Assembly (NCBI GenBank): GCA_017548445.1
Contig: JAFYZZ010000079.1
Coordinates: 1-22,491 of the forward strand
Direction of reading: 5' to 3'
DNA: 22,491 nucleotides
Source of the DNA: Bacteroidales bacterium
GTDB lineage: Bacteria; Bacteroidota; Bacteroidia; Bacteroidales; UBA932
The translations under genes were made by a program, and so were the position numbers. Of this stretch, positions 8,169 to 15,320 are shown piece after piece (positions within the stretch are counted from its first letter, which is position 1; each line of letters opens with the position of its first letter). The notes beneath the pieces are model-generated. The model was given only the letters and a program-made list of their open reading frames with translations. It had not been told where the DNA came from and made no database searches.

Positions 8169-11100
8169 TTAGAAAGAGACCTCGATACCGCCGACGAAAG
8201 ACTTCACCATCGTATGGTTACCACCGTAGGCGTAGCCCAGAGGACCGAGTTCCGGATCCATGGCGTTCACATTGTGGAAGGTGAAGAGATTCAGGGCGCT
8301 GAGATAAACTTTGACACCGTTCATCTTGATGGCCTTGCAGATATTCTCCGGAAGATTGTACGAGAGCGTCACGTCCTTGATGCGGAGATAGCTGCCGTCC
8401 TCGAGGAAACGGGTGGAGTAACCGGCGTACCAGACATTGGAACCGTCGGCAATAGGAATCGGGGTCACGCCCGTGTCGCCGGGCTTCTTCCAATAGTTGA
8501 GCGAATTGGCCGTGACATTGCCGGTGAAGACATCCTCACCGTCGTTGAGGTACCAGTTGTTGGTCAGCACCTTGTTGCCATAGACAAACTCAAAGAAAGC
8601 GCTCAGGGTCAGGCCCTTCCAGGTGAGGGTGGTGTTGAAGCCGCCGGTAAACTTCGGCTCCGGGGAGCCGGCGTAGATGTAGCGGCCCTTGCTACGGTCG
8701 GAAGTGAGCGTACCATCTGCGGTCCAGAAGAGGCCGTGACCGTTGGACGGGTTGACGCCCGCGTAGTCGCGGATATAGAAGTTATACAGGCTCATGCCTT
8801 CCACGATGCGGACAGGCGTATCGCTGTCGCGACGGGGATCCTTCATCTCGATGAAGCCGGTACCGGCAAGGTCGAGGACCTTGGTGCGGTTGAAGGAGAT
8901 GTTGCCGCCCACGGACCAGAACCAGTCGCGGTTGCGGATGATCGTACCATCGAGCAGGATCTCGACACCCCTATTCTGCAGGGAACCGGTGTTCATGAAG
9001 TTGGAACCGAAACCGGTCGTCCAGGGAACGCGCTTATCAAGGAGCATGTCGGTGGTGAGACGGTTGTAGACATCCACGCTACCCGTGATGCGGTCATCCA
9101 GGAAGCCGAAGTCCACACCGACGTTCCAGGTCTTGTTCTTCTCCCAGGAGAGGTTCGGATTGTCCGCACGGGAAGGAAGCATACCGGTGACACCGTTGTA
9201 CTCCTTCGTGGCGTAGACACCATAGGCTCTGTAAGTGCTGATGTTGTTGTTACCGTTCACACCGTAAGACACGCGGAGCTTGAGCTGGCTGAGCCAGTCG
9301 CGGGTGCCGCGCATGAAGTTCTCACGCTCGACGTTCCAGGAACCGGACACGGACCAGAACAGGCCCCAATGGTTTGCGGAACCGAACAGGGAGCTGCCGT
9401 CAGCACGGACGGAACCGGAGACGAAATACTTGTTGGCGTAGTTGTAGTCCGCCACACCGAAGAAGGAAAGCAGGCTGTACTGGTTGTAATTAAACTTACC
9501 CTGGTCCTTGTCGCTCGGCGACGTGGTCGGGTACGGGATGGCAGGATCGACATCCGGAGAGGACAAGCCCAGATAATCGTAAGTATTGATCATCGCCTCC
9601 TGGCCGGCAAGCACGCGGACGGAATGGTCACCGAACTTGTCGTTGTAGGTAGCGGTATTGGACGTGGTGTAACGGATCTCCTTAATACGGTAGGTACTAA
9701 GGCTGGAGTCGCCGTGCGGATCCGCCTTCGGGTTGTCGTAGCTGCGGGAATCGATGAAAGAAGCCTCAGCGCTGTTGTTCGTCTTGAAGGTCAGCTGGCG
9801 GATGGGCTTCCACTCGAGATACATCGTGCCGTTCAGACGATACTCCTTATCGTTGTTCTCATCATAGACGGCATTGGCCATCGGGTTGATCTTGGAGTTC
9901 TCGGCCGGCTGGGAATAAGAGCCGTCCTCGTTGAACATCGGAGTCCAAGGCAGGAGTTTGAACATGGAGAAGGCCGGGTTGACATAGTAGGAAGAACCCA
10001 TGACACCACCGTTGGAGTTGTTGTAGGCCAGGTTGATCTTGGCACCGGAGGTGAGGTTCTGGGTCAGCTTGTACTCGGCGTTCAGACGGGCGGAGAAACG
10101 GCTGTAGTTGGAACCGTAGTACACACCGTCATTCTTGTGGAACGCCAGGGAAGAATAATACGTCGAACGGTCGTTGCCGCCGCTGGCGTTGATTTCGTAC
10201 TCCTGGAGGGAACCGAGCTTGGTCAGGTCCTTGTACCAGTCGTGCGTACCCTTGTCGAGGATGGACTTCGTCAGGTAGTAGTCGCTGTCGGCATCGTCCG
10301 GATCAAAACCGGCGTTGATGATGGCAGCGCGCCAGTAATCGACAAGCTCCTCGCCGGTCAACGGACGGTAGTTGTTGTCGTTGGCCAGCTGCTGGACACC
10401 ATACTTGGCACGGGCCGTGAACTTGGCCTCACCGGACTTACCGCTCTTGGTGGTCACCAGGATGACGCCGTTGGCGGCGCGGGAACCATAGACGGAAGCC
10501 GCAGCAGCGTCCTTCAGGACGGTGATGGACTCGATATCGTTCGGGTTGAGGAAGGCCGTGTTGGAACCGGGACCGACACCATAGTTGGACATAGCGCGGT
10601 TATCGTCGGCGATGACGGGGATACCGTCGACGACCCACAGCGGCTCATTGCCGGCGTTGATGGACGAGGTACCGCGGACACGGATGGTGGAAGTCGCACC
10701 CGGCTGTCCGGAGTAGGAAGCGAGCTGGACACCGGCCATCTTGCCGGAGAGCAGCTTGTCCACGGAAGTCGCGGGAGCGGTGGCGAGCGCCGCGCTCTTG
10801 ACGGACGACACGGAGCCGGTATTGGCCTCGCGACGGATCGTACCGTAAGCGACGACGATCGTCTCCTCGAGCAGCTCGGTGTCAGCATCGAGGACCACAT
10901 CAATGACAGAACGGCCGTTGACAGGAATTTCAGCGGTCTTGTAGCCGAGACAGCTAACCACAAGCGTACCGTCGGACGGCACGGAAATGCGATAGTTACC
11001 AAGGACGTCCGTCATGGAATAGACGGTCGTGCTGCCCTTGAGCTGCACGGCTGCGCCAGTCACCACGTCGCCGCTTGCTTCACGCACGACGCCGGAGACC

Positions 11101-11180
11101 TGCACATTCTGTGCAAAAAGCGTCACGCTAAGCAGCACGAACAGGGTGCTGAAGAACAGTTTTGCTTTTTTCATAAGCAT
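8169..11180 (-). CDS. SusC/RagA-family TonB-linked outer-membrane transporter
   Basis: The protein has 1003 residues. A signal peptide is cleaved near LFAQ (residues 22-24). It is followed by a carboxypeptidase-regulatory-like domain (about 26-100: VSGVVREASGDVVTGAAV, DVLGNYRISVP, SCLGYKT). A TonB-box-like stretch (EETIVVAYGT, about 105-114) comes next, then the plug domain (TIRVRGTSSINAGNEPLW, VVDGIPVI), then the beta barrel to the C-terminal Phe (GGIEVSF). It imports the substrate held by the SusD partner, driven by TonB-ExbBD. Two in-frame ATGs (11180 and 11174) are possible starts. I keep the first, but the second (MKKAKLFF) gives an equally good signal peptide. No exact TAnnTTTG box was found upstream, so transcription probably depends on a regulator. 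No N-terminal extension for anti-sigma signalling is present. Confidence 0.97.
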   Translation of the reverse strand: MLMKKAKLFFSTLFVLLSVTLFAQNVQVSGVVREASGDVVTGAAVQLKGSTTVYSMTDVLGNYRISVPSDGTLVVSCLGYKTAEIPVNGRSVIDVVLDADTELLEETIVVAYGTIRREANTGSVSSVKSAALATAPATSVDKLLSGKMAGVQLASYSGQPGATSTIRVRGTSSINAGNEPLWVVDGIPVIADDNRAMSNYGVGPGSNTAFLNPNDIESITVLKDAAAASVYGSRAANGVILVTTKSGKSGEAKFTARAKYGVQQLANDNNYRPLTGEELVDYWRAAIINAGFDPDDADSDYYLTKSILDKGTHDWYKDLTKLGSLQEYEINASGGNDRSTYYSSLAFHKNDGVYYGSNYSRFSARLNAEYKLTQNLTSGAKINLAYNNSNGGVMGSSYYVNPAFSMFKLLPWTPMFNEDGSYSQPAENSKINPMANAVYDENNDKEYRLNGTMYLEWKPIRQLTFKTNNSAEASFIDSRSYDNPKADPHGDSSLSTYRIKEIRYTTSNTATYNDKFGDHSVRVLAGQEAMINTYDYLGLSSPDVDPAIPYPTTSPSDKDQGKFNYNQYSLLSFFGVADYNYANKYFVSGSVRADGSSLFGSANHWGLFWSVSGSWNVERENFMRGTRDWLSQLKLRVSYGVNGNNNISTYRAYGVYATKEYNGVTGMLPSRADNPNLSWEKNKTWNVGVDFGFLDDRITGSVDVYNRLTTDMLLDKRVPWTTGFGSNFMNTGSLQNRGVEILLDGTIIRNRDWFWSVGGNISFNRTKVLDLAGTGFIEMKDPRRDSDTPVRIVEGMSLYNFYIRDYAGVNPSNGHGLFWTADGTLTSDRSKGRYIYAGSPEPKFTGGFNTTLTWKGLTLSAFFEFVYGNKVLTNNWYLNDGEDVFTGNVTANSLNYWKKPGDTGVTPIPIADGSNVWYAGYSTRFLEDGSYLRIKDVTLSYNLPENICKAIKMNGVKVYLSALNLFTFHNVNAMDPELGPLGYAYGGNHTMVKSFVGGIEVSF

Positions 11181-11378
11181 TTACATTAATTAAACAATAA
11201 ACTATACTAACCTTGCTTTTTCGTTTCATTCCAACGCGCCGGAAACCCGAAAAATCTCCGGCTGCAAGCAATAATCGGGCACAATGTCGGAATAAAAAAT
11301 CATAAATCCAAATTCGTAATCTCGCAAAGAATTATGCCTGTGAGCGAATTCGGGGCAAAAAAAGGATGATTTCGCGAG

Positions 11379-11424
11379 TTTTGAAGAATTTAAATTTCGG
11401 AATGAAATCATTCCCGCTTCAAAA
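11379..11424. repeat. Nested palindromes (possible operator or folded RNA element)
   Basis: The outer arms TTTTGAAG (11379-11386) and CTTCAAAA (11417-11424) are exact reverse complements. Inside them lie the self-palindrome AATTTAAATT (11387-11396) and the inverted repeat GGAATGA-AA-TCATTCC (11399-11414). Three independent symmetries within 46 bases of an intergenic region suggest a protein-binding site or a branched RNA fold. AT-richness makes chance symmetry easier, so the function is uncertain. Confidence 0.4.
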
Positions 11425-11516
11425 CTTACAGATTGAAAGATTAAAATTTTTTTACATCGTTTAATGATATTATAAACGTTTGATTATTAATATTTTACAT
11501 TTTTACCCCCTCATCT

Positions 11517-11528
11517 ATGTACGTACAT
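11517..11528. promoter_or_regulatory. 12-bp perfect palindrome at the -33 position of the rightward promoter
   Basis: ATGTACGTACAT is a perfect palindrome. Its right end lies 12 bases before the -7 box at 11541, so it covers the place where a TTTG -33 element would sit. That element is absent. A dimeric regulator binding here could replace or block -33 recognition. Confidence 0.35.
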
Positions 11529-11540
11529 CACATTTTTCAC

Positions 11541-11548
11541 TATTTTTG
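11541..11548 (+). promoter_or_regulatory. Candidate -7 promoter box for the tandem subtilase genes
   Basis: TATTTTTG fits the Bacteroidota -7 consensus TAnnTTTG exactly. It lies 36 bases before the ATG at 11585, which predicts a leader of roughly 30 bases. There is no clear -33 TTTG at the usual distance. Confidence 0.5.
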
Positions 11549-11584
11549 TGAGCGGTACTTCCTGCCGGACAAAGAACGACAACA

Positions 11585-13816
11585 ATGAACAACTTGAAAC
11601 GATTATCGACCTTTCTAACCATATCCCTGATCCTGGCGGGCTGCACGCCCGCTGACATCCAAACGATTAAGGAAAAGTCCTCCGCGCGGGAGTGCCCGGC
11701 GGCCGTTCCCGGCGAGGCCCTGATCTTGCTGACGGAAGCAGCCGCGGACGGCTTTGAGCGCGCGCCGGAGACGGCTTCGCTCGAAATGCTCGGCGTCCGG
11801 TCGGTCGAACGCGTCTTCCCGGACGCCGGCCCCTACGAGGAGCGCCATCGCGCCGCCGGCCTGCACCGCTGGTACCGCGTCAGCTACGATCCGGCCGTAT
11901 CCCCGACCAAGGCCGGCTACGACCTCGGCGCCCTGCCCGGCGTAGAGTCCGTGAATTTCCCGTCGCCCAAGGTCCGGATGTCGACTTTCAACGACCCCTA
12001 CCTCTATCATCAGTGGGGATATCGCAATTACGGCCAGGAAGAATCCTTCGTACCCGGCTTCGACATCAACGTCGAACCGGTCTGGGAACGCTACACCGCC
12101 GGTTCGCGCGAGGTGATCGTCGCCGTCGTCGACGGCGGCGTCGATTCCGGCCACGAAGACCTCGCAGGCGTCGTCCTCTCCCAGAAGGAGGGAAGCCGGT
12201 CCTTCGTGTACGACTACCCGTCCGACAGCCGCTTCATAGACGAACACGGAACCCACGTGGCCGGCACCATCGCCGCCATCAACAACAACGGCATCGGCGT
12301 CTGCGGCATCGCAGGAGGCCGGGACGGTAAGGGCGGCGTGCGGATCATGTCCTGCGCCATCTTCGGCCCGAAAGACACGGACGACGGCGACGATGCCGCC
12401 GCACTGGTATGGGCGGCGGACCACGGGGCCGTACTTGCCAACAACAGCTGGGGATATGTCGCAAACAGCGAATCCGCGCTGCGGAATAGATATGAGGAAT
12501 TCATAAACAGCGACAGCCCGACCAAATCCGCCATCGACTATTTCATCCAATATGCCGGCATCGACCCCTCCGGGCAGCAGACCGGACCGATGGCGGGCGG
12601 TATGGTCATCTTCGCCGCCGGCAACGACAGCTACGACTTCGGGGTGCCGGCGGGCTATGATCCGGTCATCGCCGTGGGCGCCTTCGGCCCGGACGGATCG
12701 ATGTCCGGTTTTTCCAACCGCGGTCCGTGGGTGGACCTGATGGCTCCCGGCGGGAACAATCGCACCCGCCTGTCCGACATCCTGAGTACGGTACCGAAGA
12801 ATCAATATAATTACTCTCCCGGCACCTCGATGGCCGCCCCGCACGTCACGGGCGTTGCCGCGTTGCTCGTCTCCTATTTCGGCGGTCCGGGATTCACCAA
12901 CGAGATGCTCGAAGAGGCCCTGCTCGGAGGTTCCGCCGACGGCGTCCTCAACCTGTACGGCGAAACCGCCGGCGGCAAGTTGGACGCGTTCAACTCCTTC
13001 CAGTATATGCTGAACCAGCTTGAGAGCGAAAAACTCACCATCGCCACGGACTACGATGGCGACTGGACCGTCAAGTCCCACGAGACGGCCGTCTTCCAGG
13101 TCCGGGTCACCGGGAACAAGGAAAGGCTCCCCATCAGCGTCGAGAGCGACTGCCCCGGCGTCCTGGCCCGGTGCAACGATTTCCGCGCCAGCGTGACGGT
13201 CAACGCCCTGGATGCGGAACCCGGCAACTATTCTTTCACCGTCCGCGTCGGGAAAGCCCTGGAAAAGGCCTTCCCGTTCACCATCCTGCCCAACCACGCA
13301 CCCGTGCAGGTCGGGGAGCTGGAAGACCTTGTCGTCAACGCCAATTCAGCCGCGACGATCTCGATATCGCCCATTCAGTATTTCGAAGATCCGGACGGAG
13401 AGACCCTTGCCTTCGACTTCAAGGTTTCCGGCGACCCGATCCTCAGTACATACTTCAACCCCACCTCCGGCCTGCTCACGATCCAGGCGGACGACTACGG
13501 GCTCGCAACCGTGGAGATCACGGCCTATGACGCCCGCCGGGCGAAAGGCAGCATCACGTTCCGGGTCCTGGGACGCGACGGGTACCGCCCGCTGGACGTC
13601 TTCCCCAATCCCGTCACGGACTGGCTCCACGTACGCCCCGGCACGGAGAAGGAGCTTCAAGTCAGACTTTACAACCAGCTCGGCGTCTGCGTCTATGAGC
13701 GCGAAGCGGTGCAGGCAGGCCCCTTCAAGCCGCTGGATATCGATATGCAACAACTTGCAGGCGGCGTCTATACGCTGTCTGTCAACAACGAACGCTTAAC
13801 CGTCACCAAACTATAA
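11585..13816 (+). CDS. Subtilisin-family (S8) lipoprotein protease with cadherin-like and T9SS sorting domains
   Basis: The protein has 743 residues. A lipobox signal (LILAGC, Cys20) is followed by a propeptide-like region (about 65-125: RVFPDAGPYEERHRAAGLH, LPGVESV). The catalytic domain spans about 135-475, with Asp183 (VAVVDGGVD), His221 (DEHGTHVAGT), Asn347 (AAGNDS) and Ser415 (GTSMAAPHVTG). All catalytic residues are intact. A beta-rich stretch leads to a cadherin-like domain (NHAPVQVGELEDLVV to about 665). A type A T9SS sorting domain then starts at 669 (PLDVFPNPVTDWLHV) and ends at TVTKL. It probably acts at or beyond the cell surface as an endoprotease. It is the first of two tandem paralogues and the first gene rightward from the divergent region. 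It resembles the 881-residue subtilase in order of domains but lacks that protein's fibronectin-like part. Confidence 0.95.
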   Translation: MNNLKRLSTFLTISLILAGCTPADIQTIKEKSSARECPAAVPGEALILLTEAAADGFERAPETASLEMLGVRSVERVFPDAGPYEERHRAAGLHRWYRVSYDPAVSPTKAGYDLGALPGVESVNFPSPKVRMSTFNDPYLYHQWGYRNYGQEESFVPGFDINVEPVWERYTAGSREVIVAVVDGGVDSGHEDLAGVVLSQKEGSRSFVYDYPSDSRFIDEHGTHVAGTIAAINNNGIGVCGIAGGRDGKGGVRIMSCAIFGPKDTDDGDDAAALVWAADHGAVLANNSWGYVANSESALRNRYEEFINSDSPTKSAIDYFIQYAGIDPSGQQTGPMAGGMVIFAAGNDSYDFGVPAGYDPVIAVGAFGPDGSMSGFSNRGPWVDLMAPGGNNRTRLSDILSTVPKNQYNYSPGTSMAAPHVTGVAALLVSYFGGPGFTNEMLEEALLGGSADGVLNLYGETAGGKLDAFNSFQYMLNQLESEKLTIATDYDGDWTVKSHETAVFQVRVTGNKERLPISVESDCPGVLARCNDFRASVTVNALDAEPGNYSFTVRVGKALEKAFPFTILPNHAPVQVGELEDLVVNANSAATISISPIQYFEDPDGETLAFDFKVSGDPILSTYFNPTSGLLTIQADDYGLATVEITAYDARRAKGSITFRVLGRDGYRPLDVFPNPVTDWLHVRPGTEKELQVRLYNQLGVCVYEREAVQAGPFKPLDIDMQQLAGGVYTLSVNNERLTVTKL

Positions 13817-13818
13817 AA

Positions 13819-13830
13819 TGCCTTCGGGCA
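13819..13830 (+). other. Small TTCG hairpin between the two subtilase genes
   Basis: TGCC-TTCG-GGCA makes a 4-bp stem capped by a TTCG tetraloop, 3 bases after the first subtilase stop. The following bases are AT-rich but are not a T-run, so it is at best a weak terminator or an mRNA end-stabiliser. The 51-base gap shows no clear promoter, so the second gene is probably read from the first one's promoter. Confidence 0.35.
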
Positions 13831-13867
13831 GTGTATATTATTTAAGTTGTTCTAATTTTTCTAAACT

Positions 13868-15313
13868 ATGGTCAAAAAACATTATTCAAGCTTGTTAGCT
13901 TCCATGTTGATCATCCTCGCCGGTTGCTCCGTCAACGAACTGAAGACGGCCGAGGAGTCCCCTGCCGTGCAGAACAGCACTGAAATCATCCCCGGCACCG
14001 CCGTGCTGCTGGTGAGCGAAGACGCCGCCGACAATTTCGCGGACACCCCGCGCACGAAAGCGTTCGACGCCATCGGCATCGAGCGGATCGAGCGCGTCTT
14101 CCCGGATGCCGGTGAGTTCGAAGAGCGTCACCGCGCCGCCGGCCTGCACCGCTGGTACCGCGTCTCCTATGATCCTTCGGTCCCCCAGACCAAGGCGGGC
14201 GACGACCTGAGTACCCTGCCCGGCGTGGAAGCCGTGGACTTCCCGCACGAGAAGGTCAAGTATTCCAACTTCAACGATCCTTTCCTGTACCATCAGTGGG
14301 GTTATATCAACACCGCCCAGAAGAGAAACTTCAAGGCCGGCGCCGACATCAACGTCGAGCCGGTGTGGGACCGCTATACCGGCGGCTCCAGCGAGGTGAT
14401 CGTGGCCGTCGTTGACGGCGGCGTGGACCGGAGCCACGAAGACCTGGCCGGCGTCGTGCTCTCCACCTCGGAGGGAAGCCACAATTTCGTATCCGGCTAT
14501 TCCGGTACCCAGATGTTCGCTGACGAACACGGCACCCACGTGGCCGGCACCATCGCTGCCGTCAACAACAACGGCAAGGGTGTCTGCGGCGTGGCCGGCG
14601 GCCGTAACGGCCAGGGCGGCGTGCGCATCATGACGCTCCCGATGTTCGGCCCGAGAAGCAGCGACACCGGTGACGACGCTTCCGCGATCGTCTGGGCCGC
14701 TGACCACGGCGCCGTGATCATGAACTGCAGCTGGGGCTATGTCGCGCGTTCGGAAAGCCAGGCGCGCCGGACCGCCCAGCAGTTCAACTCCTCCAGCTCC
14801 GCGCTCCGCTCGGCTATCGACTATTTCATCGCGAATGCCGGTAAGGACTCCCGTGGCCGTCAGACCGGCCCGATGGCGGGTGGCGTGATCTTCTTCGCTT
14901 CCGGCAACGACGGTTACAAATACGGCACGCCGGCGAGCTATGAGCCCGTCGTCGCCGTGGGTGCCTTCGGCCCGGACGGCAAGATGCCGCGTTTCTCCAA
15001 CTATGGCAGCTGGGTGGACCTACTCGCCCCCGGCGGATCGGATTCGAACAGCCGTCCTGAAGAGTGGGTCGCCAGCACGGTCCCCACGAACAGCTATGTC
15101 TATATGCCCGGCACCTCGATGGCTTGCCCGCACGCCACTGGTGTGGCTGCGCTGCTCGTCTCCTATTTCGGTGGTCCCGGCTTCACCAACGACATGTTGA
15201 AGGAAGCCATGATCAATGGTTCCAAGCGGAACGTCATCAACCTCCAGGGCCGCACGGCCGGCGGAAAGCTTGACGCCCTTGGCGCCTTCGAGTATATGCT
15301 CAACGGAAGATAA
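13868..15313 (+). CDS. Subtilisin-family (S8) lipoprotein protease without sorting domain
   Basis: The protein has 481 residues. A lipobox signal (LIILAGC, Cys20) and a propeptide-like region (about 65-125, RVFPDAGEFEERHRAAGLH) come before the catalytic domain with Asp183 (VAVVDGGVD), His221 (DEHGTHVAGT), Asn347 (ASGNDG) and Ser417 (GTSMACPHATG). The catalytic set is complete, so the enzyme should be active. The protein ends at FEYMLNGR, the point where its upstream paralogue goes on (FQYMLNQLE) into cadherin-like and T9SS domains. Export must therefore rest on the lipoprotein route, leaving it in the periplasm or flipped to the outer surface; sequence does not decide which. It is a tandem duplicate of the preceding gene, 51 bases away, and ends 7 bases from the convergent atpG. 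Confidence 0.95.
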   Translation: MVKKHYSSLLASMLIILAGCSVNELKTAEESPAVQNSTEIIPGTAVLLVSEDAADNFADTPRTKAFDAIGIERIERVFPDAGEFEERHRAAGLHRWYRVSYDPSVPQTKAGDDLSTLPGVEAVDFPHEKVKYSNFNDPFLYHQWGYINTAQKRNFKAGADINVEPVWDRYTGGSSEVIVAVVDGGVDRSHEDLAGVVLSTSEGSHNFVSGYSGTQMFADEHGTHVAGTIAAVNNNGKGVCGVAGGRNGQGGVRIMTLPMFGPRSSDTGDDASAIVWAADHGAVIMNCSWGYVARSESQARRTAQQFNSSSSALRSAIDYFIANAGKDSRGRQTGPMAGGVIFFASGNDGYKYGTPASYEPVVAVGAFGPDGKMPRFSNYGSWVDLLAPGGSDSNSRPEEWVASTVPTNSYVYMPGTSMACPHATGVAALLVSYFGGPGFTNDMLKEAMINGSKRNVINLQGRTAGGKLDALGAFEYMLNGR

Positions 15314-15320
15314 TTGACCC

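Larger units (their letters stand above)
11181..11584. other. Divergent AT-rich intergenic region between susC and the tandem subtilases
   Basis: This is the only gap over 300 bases in the window, and it is strikingly AT-rich against GC-rich neighbours. It holds a likely promoter for the rightward genes at 11541-11548, a 12-bp palindrome at 11517-11528, nested inverted repeats at 11379-11424, and a weak 6-bp stem (GCCGGA / TCCGGC, 11238-11243 and 11257-11262). A 61-codon open frame on the minus strand (11226-11411) has no signal peptide or family likeness and looks like chance. I see no tRNA or recognisable riboswitch. Confidence 0.7.
11585..15313 (+). repeat. Tandem gene duplication: two collinear subtilase copies
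   Basis: Copy 1 (11585-13018) and copy 2 (13868-15310) align over their first 480 residues or so. The lipobox Cys20, Asp183, His221 and Asn347 fall at identical positions, and the nucleophile is shifted by only two residues (415 against 417). DNA identity is also visible: 33 bases at 11849-11881 recur unchanged at 14132-14164. Copy 1 then continues for about 260 residues of extra domains that copy 2 does not have. Confidence 0.85.

Noticed and set aside
8148..11189. A 1013-codon open frame on the plus strand opposite susC
   Set aside because: It mirrors the SusC frame codon for codon, has no signal peptide or known domain, and is rich in Val, Gly, Arg and His as expected from the reverse complement of GC-biased codons. 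The minus-strand SusC is unambiguous.
11226..11411. A 61-codon open frame on the minus strand in the intergenic region
   Set aside because: It has no export signal, no family likeness and no promoter box, and it overlaps the nested palindromes. A chance frame is the simpler reading.
11528..11551. TCACA and TGTGA near the rightward promoter, suggesting a CRP site
   Set aside because: The half-sites are in the opposite order to a CRP site (TGTGA-N6-TCACA) and too far apart (14 bases). One overlaps the -7 box.
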